DNA of 6,214 nucleotides, taken from Rhodoluna sp. (GTDB lineage Bacteria; Actinomycetota; Actinomycetes; Actinomycetales; Microbacteriaceae). Within the stretch, counting starts at the first letter, position 1. Each line of letters begins with the position of its first letter. The position numbers and the translations under genes were made by a program. Shown here in pieces: positions 1 through 5,289 of this stretch. The notes beneath the pieces are model-generated. The model did not search any database and was not told the DNA's origin. It saw only the letters and a list, made by a program, of their open reading frames with translations. Location: NCBI GenBank assembly GCA_016462375.1, contig JAEMTJ010000050.1, positions 1-6,214 of the forward strand, read 5' to 3'.

Positions 1-2
1 CA

Positions 3-620
3 TTCTCTTCTTGCCTTCCACTGTTGGCGCAGATGCCGGTGTTCTTTTCTCTGTTCACAACCCTGCAAGAAGCGCAACAGTCAAAATCAGGTGTTGGATT
101 CCTAAGCGCAGAACTATCTGCCTCATTCGCACAGTCACACTTCTTAGGCGCAAGCCTTTCAGAGACGTTTCTAACCGCGACATCTGACTCAGTAAAAATC
201 ATTGCCGGAGTAATGATTGTTTTGATGACAGGTTCTCAGTTCATCACTCAGCTCCAGATCATGGCAAAGAACCAGAACCAAACCACCATGAACTCACAGT
301 TTGCTCAAACCCAGAAGATCATGCTTTATGTCTTCCCGGTAATATTCCTAGTCTCAGGTGTCTCATTCCCCCTAGGTGTATTGATTTACTGGCTAGTCTC
401 CAACTTCTGGACCATGGGGCAGCAGTATTACGTCATCCGCAGGATGCCAACCCCTGGTTCTAAAGCCCACGATGAACGCCAGGTTCGCTTAGAAAAGAAA
501 GGCAAAGCCGGTCCAACAACAGCCGAAGTTGCCGAAGAAATCGAAGCCCCTCAACCAATCCAACGCACTCAGCCAGTTTCCAAAGCACGTGCAAAGAAGA
601 AGCCGAAAGGCACAAAGTAG
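3..620 (+). CDS. yidC: Membrane protein insertase YidC, 3' part (5' end outside window)
   Basis: YidC/Oxa1/Alb3-family insertase of the inner membrane; it inserts and folds membrane proteins, alone or with SecYEG. The reading frame is open from the first complete codon (position 3) and has no start here, so the gene enters from the left. The family-typical stretch SSCLPLLAQMPVFFSLF lies at the very beginning. A TTG at 24 lies inside this conserved stretch and is not a start. Hydrophobic segments follow: one around VKIIAGVMIVLMTG, and a final pair around KIMLYVFPVIFLVSG and FPLGVLIYWLVSNFW. After QQYYVIRRMPTPG the protein ends in a hydrophilic tail of about 60 residues, finishing in a Lys/Arg-rich stretch (SKARAKKKPKGTK), as in many actinobacterial YidC proteins; such tails are thought to contact the ribosome. 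khpB begins 7 bases after the stop, so the two are very likely co-transcribed. About 205 residues are visible; the N-terminal third or more is missing. Confidence 0.95.
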   Translation, partial: FSSCLPLLAQMPVFFSLFTTLQEAQQSKSGVGFLSAELSASFAQSHFLGASLSETFLTATSDSVKIIAGVMIVLMTGSQFITQLQIMAKNQNQTTMNSQFAQTQKIMLYVFPVIFLVSGVSFPLGVLIYWLVSNFWTMGQQYYVIRRMPTPGSKAHDERQVRLEKKGKAGPTTAEVAEEIEAPQPIQRTQPVSKARAKKKPKGTK

Positions 621-626
621 GACTAA

Positions 627-1154
627 ATGTCAGATGAATTAGAAACCCAAGAAGTAATCCAAGACACCGAACTAGCCGAGCCAAAGAGTTCAGCTAAGGA
701 CTTAGAGGAAGAAGGCGAAGTAGCGGCCGACTACCTCGAAGAGCTGCTGGATATTTTCGACCTAGACGGGGATATCAATATCGACGTCCGTCAGGGCAGA
801 GCCTATTTAGAAGTCACCGCTGACCAGGAGAGCAACTTGAGACTAATCTCAGAACCAGAGACAGTCGAGGCCCTTCAGGAGCTAACCCGTATCGCTGTGC
901 AGGCTAAAACCCAGTCGTTTAGCCGACTTATCTTAGATATCGCAGGATCTCGTCAGGCCAAGGTAGATGCCCTAACCAAGGTTGTGAACAGAATAATCGA
1001 TAAGGTTAAGGACACGAATGCGGCTGTGGCTATGAAGCCAATGTCCTCTTACGAGCGCAAAATCGCTCATGATCTCATTGGCGAAGCAGGCCTACTGTCA
1101 GAATCAGAAGGCGAAGGCAAAGAGCGCCACATTGTTGCTAAGCCTGCTGAATAG
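627..1154 (+). CDS. khpB: RNA-binding protein KhpB/Jag (KH and R3H domains)
   Basis: Cytoplasmic RNA-binding protein of the Jag/KhpB family, found next to yidC in many Gram-positive bacteria and linked in other species to cell elongation and division. The protein has 175 residues. Residues 1-45 are acidic and probably flexible. A KH-like region spans about 47-128 and contains EALQELTRIAVQ (81-92) and FSRLILDIAGSR (98-109). A C-terminal R3H domain (about 138-172) has the R-x3-H motif as R144 and H148 in SSYERKIAHDL, then SESEGEGKERHIV. Odd point: the usual GxxG nucleic-acid loop before the ALQ helix is replaced by I-S-E-P-E (74-78), so classical KH binding may be lost while R3H is intact. The ATG at 627 has AGGA at 619-622, overlapping the yidC stop, which suggests coupled translation. 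The stop codon's last base is the first base of a parS core. Confidence 0.93.
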   Translation: MSDELETQEVIQDTELAEPKSSAKDLEEEGEVAADYLEELLDIFDLDGDINIDVRQGRAYLEVTADQESNLRLISEPETVEALQELTRIAVQAKTQSFSRLILDIAGSRQAKVDALTKVVNRIIDKVKDTNAAVAMKPMSSYERKIAHDLIGEAGLLSESEGEGKERHIVAKPAE

Positions 1155-1168
1155 TTTCACGTGAAACA
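1153..1168. promoter_or_regulatory. parS site 1 (ParB-binding centromere site)
   Basis: A perfect 14-bp palindrome GTTTCACGTGAAAC occupies 1154-1167; with the flanks it reads AGTTTCACGTGAAACA, one mismatch from the bacterial parS consensus TGTTTCACGTGAAACA. ParB dimers recognise this sequence through their helix-turn-helix and then spread as CTP-dependent clamps. parB lies 1.8 kb downstream and a second copy lies at 2076-2091, so the identification is strong. The last base of the khpB stop codon (TAG, 1152-1154) is the first base of the palindrome, and a terminator stem begins 5 bases after the 16-mer. Confidence 0.95.
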
Positions 1169-1172
1169 TTAG

Positions 1173-1201
1173 GCCAGGAATACGTTCCTGGCTTTTTGTT
1201 T
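1173..1201 (+). terminator. Intrinsic terminator after khpB
   Basis: An 8-bp perfect stem, GCCAGGAA (1173-1180) pairing with TTCCTGGC (1185-1192), closes a TACG tetraloop and is followed directly by TTTTTGTTT (1193-1201). This is a textbook Rho-independent terminator. It should end transcripts coming from yidC-khpB. rsmG starts only 23 bases after its end, so either termination is partial or rsmG has its own, very close promoter. Confidence 0.88.
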
Positions 1202-1214
1202 CTCTTTAGAAAGT

Positions 1215-1218
1215 GGAG
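1215..1218 (+). promoter_or_regulatory. Ribosome binding site deciding the rsmG start
   Basis: GGAG within AAAGTGGAG lies 6 bases before the ATG at 1225. An in-frame GTG at 1213 would give four more residues but overlaps this Shine-Dalgarno sequence, so the ATG at 1225 is preferred. Confidence 0.7.
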
Positions 1219-1224
1219 TCAACG

Positions 1225-1881
1225 ATGGCAAATGAGAAGGCAGCGGAGGGCGAAGTCACCCCAGAAGCGGAACCCGCCTCAGCCCTAGTTATTTTTGGCG
1301 ACAAAATCGCTCAGGCCCGGAAGTATGCTGAACTGCTGATTCGTGACGGCGACATGCTTGGCCTGATCGGTCCTAGGGAACTTCCAAAGCTCTGGACAAG
1401 ACACATTCTGAACTCGGCCGTGGTGGCTGAGTACGTCTCTGCAGGCCAGAGAGTGGCTGACATCGGCTCAGGAGCCGGTCTTCCAGGAATCCCAATGGCT
1501 ATCGTCAGCCCGGATACAGAATTCGTTCTAATTGAGCCGATGGAAAGGCGAGCCACCTGGCTTGCTGAAGTAGCGGTACCAGAAATAGGGCTCAAAAACG
1601 TTCAAGTTCTGAGGGGGAGAGCCGAAGAGTCCCCCCTAGCCAATTATGATGTGGCTACGGCAAGAGCGGTCTCGGCCCTGCCAAAACTTTTGAAGATGCT
1701 CGTCCCCCTGGTTGTCCCCGGTGGGCAAATCCTTGCCTTAAAGGGATCTCGGGCCGGGGAAGAGATCCAAGAAGCTAAGCCTTTGGCTAAAAGAATGAAA
1801 ATTTTGAATTTCGAGGTGCTAACCGCAGGTGCTGGGACACTCGAAGAGCCAACAACAATTGTTCGCGTTACGCTACTCTAG
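1225..1881 (+). CDS. rsmG: 16S rRNA (guanine-527-N7)-methyltransferase RsmG (GidB)
   Basis: Transfers a methyl group from S-adenosylmethionine to N7 of G527 (E. coli numbering) in the 530 loop of 16S rRNA; loss of this modification gives low-level streptomycin resistance in several bacteria. The product is 218 residues, close to the family's usual 205-240. Visible signatures are LWTRHILNSA (56-65), the SAM-binding motif I VADIGSGAGLPGIP (77-90), the motif II acidic stretch VLIEPMERRATWL (101-113), ATARAVSALPKL (144-155), and PGGQILALKG (165-174). The first roughly 18 residues are an Ala/Glu-rich extension. It sits between the two parS sites, downstream of a strong terminator and upstream of the parA leader ORF, so its transcript may also feed parAB. 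No disruption is seen. Confidence 0.95.
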   Translation: MANEKAAEGEVTPEAEPASALVIFGDKIAQARKYAELLIRDGDMLGLIGPRELPKLWTRHILNSAVVAEYVSAGQRVADIGSGAGLPGIPMAIVSPDTEFVLIEPMERRATWLAEVAVPEIGLKNVQVLRGRAEESPLANYDVATARAVSALPKLLKMLVPLVVPGGQILALKGSRAGEEIQEAKPLAKRMKILNFEVLTAGAGTLEEPTTIVRVTLL

Positions 1882-1893
1882 AGACCTAAACAT

Positions 1894-1897
1894 GGAG
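1894..1897 (+). promoter_or_regulatory. Ribosome binding site of the 65-codon ORF before parA
   Basis: GGAG (in ATGGAGAAA) lies 5 bases before the TTG at 1903. It is a better ribosome binding site than any in front of the parA start candidates, which is the main reason to take the small ORF seriously. Confidence 0.55.
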
Positions 1898-1902
1898 AAA
1901 TT

Positions 1903-2100
1903 TTGTCAGACGAAGTAGCGGCATTCTCAGCGCCAGAGCTTCTGGCTGAGCAGGGATCAACCACTCCTCCCACAGTTGTCGCAGGTCTTGGTTACCCTAA
2001 TGGTAGAGATTCGATAAGCCCAGAGCCTTCTGGTTGGCAGGCGGACACAGCAGAAGTAACGTTTATTGAGAAGCAGGTTTCACGTGAAACATCCAGATGA
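1903..2100 (+). CDS. Small ORF overlapping the parA start; possible out-of-frame ParA N-terminal leader
   Basis: A 65-codon ORF starts at a TTG 22 bases after the rsmG stop and ends with TGA at 2098-2100, overlapping the parA reading frame. The protein is acidic, rich in Ala, Ser, Pro and Glu and probably disordered, with no recognisable domain, membrane segment or signal peptide. Its C-terminus, QVSRETSR, is the parS palindrome read as protein. As I recall, ParA of mycobacteria and some other actinobacteria carries a disordered N-terminal extension containing VSRETS in frame with the ATPase. Here the ATPase is in the +1 frame. This ORF could therefore be a separate leader peptide coupled to parA, the true N-terminus joined by a +1 frameshift or separated by a sequence error, or a decayed extension. 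The ribosome binding site supports translation; function is unknown. Confidence 0.5.
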   Translation: MSDEVAAFSAPELLAEQGSTTPPTVVAGLGYPNGRDSISPEPSGWQADTAEVTFIEKQVSRETSR

Positions 2101-2989
2101 AATTGGGATCCCAGGGGGGTTCAAGGACGCTCCCCTCGCTCAAGAACTAAGTGAAAACTCGAGAAGACTTTCCAATGTAAACAGCGCCGTTGTCTCCCAG
2201 CCAACAAAAACCAGAATTTTCGCAGTATCAAACCAAAAAGGTGGCGTTGGGAAGACAACTACAGCCGTCAACATCGCCGTAGCACTCGCAAATAAGGGAA
2301 TGAAGGTCCTTGTTGTCGATCTAGACCCTCAGGGAAACGCTTCAACAGCACTAGGCATTGACCATGCCAATCGCGAATCATCAATCTACGACGTATTGCT
2401 CAAAGGCAAAACCATAGCGGATACGGCTCAAATAAGCCCTGAGTCCCCTAACCTGAAATGCGTCCCGGCAAACATTTATCTGGCGAATGCGGAACTCGAG
2501 CTCTACCCCCTAAAACCTTGGGAACACAGGCTGCAAAGCGCTATAACCGCTTATCTAGAGAGCCCAGAAAATGCTCTAGATTACGTTTTTATTGATTGCC
2601 CACCTAGTTTGGGTGTGCTTACAATAAACGCCTTTAGTGCCGCTACAGAGGTTCTAATACCCATCCAGTGCGAGTATTACGCTCTGGAAGGGTTGAGCCA
2701 ACTCAGGGAAACAATAGCCAAGATTCGCGAATTCCAGAACCCAGAGCTCGGCGCAGCAACAATCGTCCTAACGATGTATGACTCTAGAACCAAACTCAAC
2801 GCAGCCGTGGTGGAAGATGTCCGAGCACACTTCCCAGATCAGACTTTAAATACGCTTATCCCCCGCCAAATAGGCGTTGCTGAAGCTCCAGGCTATGGGC
2901 AAACAGTAATTAATTACGATCGCAGCTCCACTGGATCTATCGCATACATGGAAGCGGCAATCGAACTAGCACAAAGAGGAGGAAACTAA
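2066..2989 (+). CDS. parA: Chromosome-partitioning ATPase ParA (Soj)
   Basis: Deviant Walker-A ATPase of the ParA/MinD/Soj family. ATP-bound dimers coat the nucleoid and are stimulated by ParB to move parS-ParB complexes apart. The protein is 307 residues from TTG 2066. Motifs: deviant Walker A KGGVGKTT (58-65, signature K58 and catalytic K63), A' VVDLDPQGN (83-91), Walker B VFIDCPP (174-180), and the C-terminal stretch EAPGYGQTVINYD (273-285). Residues 1-45 are a nonconserved, probably flexible N-terminus including FHVKH encoded by parS. The start is uncertain. TTG 2066 has only a weak AGAAG upstream. GTG 2084 (301 residues) has AGG at 2075-2077, 6 bases away. An in-frame TAA at 2057 prevents anything earlier. 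Translation may be coupled to the small ORF ending at 2100. The stop shares a base with the parB ATG, so parAB is an operon. Confidence 0.95.
   Translation: MRSRFHVKHPDEIGIPGGFKDAPLAQELSENSRRLSNVNSAVVSQPTKTRIFAVSNQKGGVGKTTTAVNIAVALANKGMKVLVVDLDPQGNASTALGIDHANRESSIYDVLLKGKTIADTAQISPESPNLKCVPANIYLANAELELYPLKPWEHRLQSAITAYLESPENALDYVFIDCPPSLGVLTINAFSAATEVLIPIQCEYYALEGLSQLRETIAKIREFQNPELGAATIVLTMYDSRTKLNAAVVEDVRAHFPDQTLNTLIPRQIGVAEAPGYGQTVINYDRSSTGSIAYMEAAIELAQRGGN
2076..2091. promoter_or_regulatory. parS site 2, inside the start of parA
   Basis: The same 14-bp perfect palindrome GTTTCACGTGAAAC occupies 2077-2090; with its flanks it reads GGTTTCACGTGAAACA, one mismatch from the parS consensus. 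It is coding in two frames: VSRET for the small ORF and FHVKH for the parA frame. The GTG at 2084, an alternative parA start, lies in the middle of the site. ParB bound here would sit on the parA start region, so it could also influence parAB expression (inference). Confidence 0.95.
2977..2982 (+). promoter_or_regulatory. Strong ribosome binding site of parB
   Basis: AGGAGG, a perfect Shine-Dalgarno core, lies inside the end of parA, 6 bases before the parB ATG at 2989. Together with the TAATG stop/start overlap it indicates coupled and efficient parB translation, consistent with ParB usually being needed in excess of ParA. Confidence 0.85.
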
Positions 2990-3942
2990 TGGCTGAGAAA
3001 AAAGGTGGGTTAGGCAGAGGCATTGGAGCTTTAATCCCTGCTGCGGCTAATCAAGACCGTATGGAGAGACCGGCTGACGGCAACCCAATCAGCGTATTCT
3101 TTGGCGGTTCGAGCAACGCTCCAGCTAATCTTCTGCCAGTTCCAGGTGCCACGTTTGGTTTCCTAAACATCGATGACATCACCCCAAACGCTAAGCAGCC
3201 TAGAACAAATTTTGACGCGGATGACTTTGCGGAATTAGTGGGCAGCATTAGGGAGTTCGGCGTTCTTCAGCCAATCTCAGTCCGTTCACTTGGTAAACAG
3301 AACAGCGTTGACAAATACGAACTAATCATGGGTGAACGCCGCTTGCGAGCCTCTAAGGCCGCTGGGCTAACTCAGATTCCAGCCGTTATTCGTGAAACCG
3401 GCGATGAAAACATGCTTCGCGATGCTTTGTTGGAAAACCTCCACAGAAGTGACCTCAACGCCATAGAAGAAGCTAGCGCATACCAACAGCTTCTTGAGGA
3501 ATATGGCTGCACTCAGGACCAACTGGCAGAGAAGCTCTCTAGATCTAGACCGCAAATCACCAACACCATCCGGCTGCTCAAGCTTCCGACAGCGCTTCAG
3601 AGCAAGGTTGCTGCTGGCGTACTTAGCGCAGGCCATGCAAGGGCCATCCTGGCGCTAGAAAGTGCTGAACGCATGATTGAGGTTGCCGATAAGGTCATCA
3701 ATCTAGGCCTATCAGTGCGAGCTACTGAAGAATTGGTCAAAGCTCCTGCCAAAAGAGGCAAAATTAGGGGCGGTACTAAGCAACAGGCCCTTAAAACTCT
3801 TGCTGATTCGATTGCTGACCGCCTAAACACTTCGGTGCGCATCAAACTTGGTTTGAAAAAGGGAACTATTGAGATCGACTTTGCCAGCGTCGATGACATG
3901 AACCGCATTTTGGCTGAATTAGGCCACGAGACCAAGTACTAA
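2989..3942 (+). CDS. parB: Chromosome-partitioning protein ParB (Spo0J), parS-binding CTPase
   Basis: Binds parS, uses CTP to clamp and slide along DNA, and recruits ParA and SMC at the origin region. The protein is 317 residues, typical for chromosomal ParB. In order: the N-terminal basic peptide KKGGLGRGIGALIP (4-17), the conserved ParA-stimulating segment; a linker of about 40 residues; the CTP-binding domain with QPRTNFD (70-76), GVLQPISVR (91-99), GERRLRA (115-121) and ENLHRSDLN (149-157); the helix-turn-helix around TQDQLAEKLSRSRPQITNTI (175-194), followed by SAGHARAIL (213-221); and a C-terminal dimerisation domain (about 263-312). GERRLRA and ENLHRSDLN are the nucleotide-contacting motifs, so CTP switching should be intact. 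The two parS sites upstream are its expected targets. The gene ends 5 bases before a DnaA-box cluster and converges on the aminotransferase gene. Confidence 0.97.
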   Translation: MAEKKGGLGRGIGALIPAAANQDRMERPADGNPISVFFGGSSNAPANLLPVPGATFGFLNIDDITPNAKQPRTNFDADDFAELVGSIREFGVLQPISVRSLGKQNSVDKYELIMGERRLRASKAAGLTQIPAVIRETGDENMLRDALLENLHRSDLNAIEEASAYQQLLEEYGCTQDQLAEKLSRSRPQITNTIRLLKLPTALQSKVAAGVLSAGHARAILALESAERMIEVADKVINLGLSVRATEELVKAPAKRGKIRGGTKQQALKTLADSIADRLNTSVRIKLGLKKGTIEIDFASVDDMNRILAELGHETKY

Positions 3943-3946
3943 GCGA

Positions 3947-3966
3947 TTGTGGATAACTATCCACAA
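3947..3966. repeat. 20-bp inverted repeat formed by head-to-head DnaA boxes
   Basis: TTGTGGATA (3947-3955) and TATCCACAA (3958-3966) are perfect inverted arms of 9 bp around a central AC. The palindrome arises because two DnaA boxes face each other with no gap. It lacks a following T-tract and its unpaired centre is only 2 bases, so it is better read as a protein-binding palindrome than as a terminator. Confidence 0.8.
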
Positions 3967-3988
3967 GTTATAAACAGGGTTATCCACA
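3947..3988. promoter_or_regulatory. DnaA-box cluster in the parB/aminotransferase gap
   Basis: Within 42 bp there are two perfect DnaA boxes, TTATCCACA on the - strand (3948-3956) and on the + strand (3980-3988). A one-mismatch box CTATCCACA (3957-3965, +) abuts the first, and a two-mismatch copy TTATAAACA lies at 3968-3976 (+). The three + strand copies start at 3957, 3968 and 3980, i.e. 11 and 12 bases apart, close to one helical turn. Such density is very unlikely by chance and points to DnaA binding. Its role (part of oriC, a titration site, or a regulatory site) cannot be decided from this window, and dnaA itself is not included. Confidence 0.8.
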
Positions 3989-3999
3989 GGCTAAAAGTG

Positions 4000-5211
4000 T
4001 TACTTAGAGACCAATTCTTCCTGGATTGTCTTAGCTAATCTCTCGACACCCACTCTAATATTTTCTGGAGTTGGGTATGAGTAAGAAATTCTCAAGAACT
4101 CCTGACCAGTTCCATTTCCATAGAAAGCTGTTCCTGGCGTATAGGCCACTAGGTTCTCAACGGCTCTAGGCAACATCTTCTTGGAGTTAATTCCTTTAGG
4201 CAGATCTACCCACAAATAAAACCCACCACCGGGGTTGGTCGTGGTCAGATCCGGCAGGAACTCTTTCATAGCGGCTTGGGCTGCGTCTCTTCGTTGACGA
4301 TACTCGCCGCGGAACACAGCAATCTGAGCTTTCCAATCGTTATTAGTCAAATACTCACTGATCATCATTTGGCTAAATGCACTTGGACAAAGAACTGCTG
4401 ACTCATTTGCTAAAACTAGTTTCTCTCTAATGCTCGGTGGTGCAAGAACATAACCAACACGGAAGCCTGGCACAAGAATCTTCGAGAAGCTACCTAAATA
4501 AATAACACCATCTTCATCAAGTGATCGCAATGCATCCGGTGCACGATTTTCAAAATACAAAAGACCATAAACATTGTCTTCCAAAACCAAGATGTGGTGA
4601 CGACGACAAATTTCTAAAACTTTACTGCGACGATCAGCACTGAGTGTTACGCCACTTGGGTTAGCAAAGTTTGGAACTAAATATAAAAACTTAATTTTCT
4701 TTCCAGCAGCTTGGACTCTCTCAATGGTTTGGTTGAGTGCCTCTGGAGAAATACCTTCTAGGTCTGTGTATACGTGTTCAATGTGTGCTTGTCTTGCGCG
4801 AAAAACTCCTAGAGCTCCGACGTAGCTTGGGCCTTCAGCCAGCACCACATCGCCTGGGTCTAGGAACAATGAAGAAACTAAATCGAGTCCGTGTTGTGAA
4901 CCTGTTGTGATTACGATGTCATCAATCTTGCTTTCAATTCCCTCAAGCGACATGATCTCGCGAATGTGTTCACGCAATACGGGATCACCTTGGCCGCCAG
5001 AATATTGCAACGCTTGATTTGATCTGTCTGACATCAGAGAATTAAATGTTTCGATCATTCGGTCTTTAGGAAGAGCAGGTACGAATGGCATTCCTCCGGC
5101 AAGAGACACTACTTCTGGTCTGGAGACAACAGCAAATAACGCTCGCACTTCTGAAGCGGATAATCCGTTAGCGCGCGAAGCGTAGTTATCTGACCATAGG
5201 TCTTTTGTCAT
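4000..5211 (-). CDS. PLP-dependent aminotransferase, fold type I (2-aminoadipate/aromatic-type, LysN/ARO8-like)
   Basis: Cytoplasmic class I/II aminotransferase using pyridoxal phosphate. The protein is 403 residues, full length, with no DNA-binding domain, unlike the related MocR regulators. Visible features: SLAGGMPFVPALP (36-48) in the N-terminal substrate region; LQYSGGQGDPVLREHI (68-83); TTGSQHGLDL (102-111), cofactor-phosphate loop; PNFANPSG (180-187) with N184; EDNVYG (211-216) with D212 and Y215; GSFSKILVPGFRVGY (240-254) with the Schiff-base lysine K244 and R251; and FLRISYS (372-378) with R374, expected to bind the substrate carboxylate. The subgroup resembles LysN, KAT II and ARO8 enzymes acting on 2-aminoadipate, aromatic or branched-chain amino acids; the exact substrate cannot be read from the sequence. 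The ATG is preceded by AAGGA (complement of 5218-5222). It is convergent with parB and lies 78 bases downstream of trxA, so it may be read from the trxBA transcript. Confidence 0.92.
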   Translation of the reverse strand: MTKDLWSDNYASRANGLSASEVRALFAVVSRPEVVSLAGGMPFVPALPKDRMIETFNSLMSDRSNQALQYSGGQGDPVLREHIREIMSLEGIESKIDDIVITTGSQHGLDLVSSLFLDPGDVVLAEGPSYVGALGVFRARQAHIEHVYTDLEGISPEALNQTIERVQAAGKKIKFLYLVPNFANPSGVTLSADRRSKVLEICRRHHILVLEDNVYGLLYFENRAPDALRSLDEDGVIYLGSFSKILVPGFRVGYVLAPPSIREKLVLANESAVLCPSAFSQMMISEYLTNNDWKAQIAVFRGEYRQRRDAAQAAMKEFLPDLTTTNPGGGFYLWVDLPKGINSKKMLPRAVENLVAYTPGTAFYGNGTGQEFLRISYSYPTPENIRVGVERLAKTIQEELVSK

Positions 5212-5289
5212 GTGTTTTCCTTGGTTGAGGTTAAAGAAAAACGACTAGAGGGCGGTTGGCCCCATAGCCGTTCTTGCTTAGAAACTAAT

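Noticed and set aside
583..590. CACGTG-centred palindrome GCACGTGC near the end of yidC as a third parS site.
   Set aside because: Only the central bases match; the flanking GTTT/AAAC arms are absent.
460..684. Open frames on the opposite strand of yidC, rsmG and parB (e.g. 460-684, 1311-1595, 3051-3248, 3367-3636, 3597-3935) and on the + strand over trxA (5447-5653).
   Set aside because: All are antisense to well-supported genes, show no family features, and look like shadows of codon bias.
1988..2018. Possible promoter before parA (TTGGTT at 1988 and GATAAG at 2013).
   Set aside because: The spacing is 19 bases and the -10 match is poor (4 of 6). Similar matches occur by chance, so it is not supported.
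2097..2100. ATGA overlap (ATG 2097, TGA 2098) as a coupled restart for parA.
   Set aside because: This ATG is in the third frame and meets a stop after 17 codons; it does not lead into the ParA ATPase.
2114..2119. Run of six G in the parA N-terminal region as a slippage or phase-variation site.
   Set aside because: The run is short, and the small ORF already stops at 2100, so slippage here could not join it to parA.
3947..3966. Perfect inverted repeat as a bidirectional terminator for parB and the aminotransferase.
   Set aside because: There is a 2-base centre, an A/T-rich stem and no T-tract on either side; the DnaA-box explanation accounts for the symmetry.
4000..5211. Patches of lower G+C in the aminotransferase gene as a sign of horizontal transfer.
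   Set aside because: Rows counted by eye ranged from about 37% to 58% within the gene itself, so the variation is local. The gene's position next to parB and trxBA also fits inheritance with the locus.
5227..5289. Possible terminator hairpin between trxA and the aminotransferase gene (GGGGC / GCCCT with a 5-base loop on the - strand, then a T-rich stretch).
   Set aside because: The stem is only 4 bp plus one G-U pair and the T-tract begins several bases after it, so it does not meet the standard of the clear terminator at 1173-1201.
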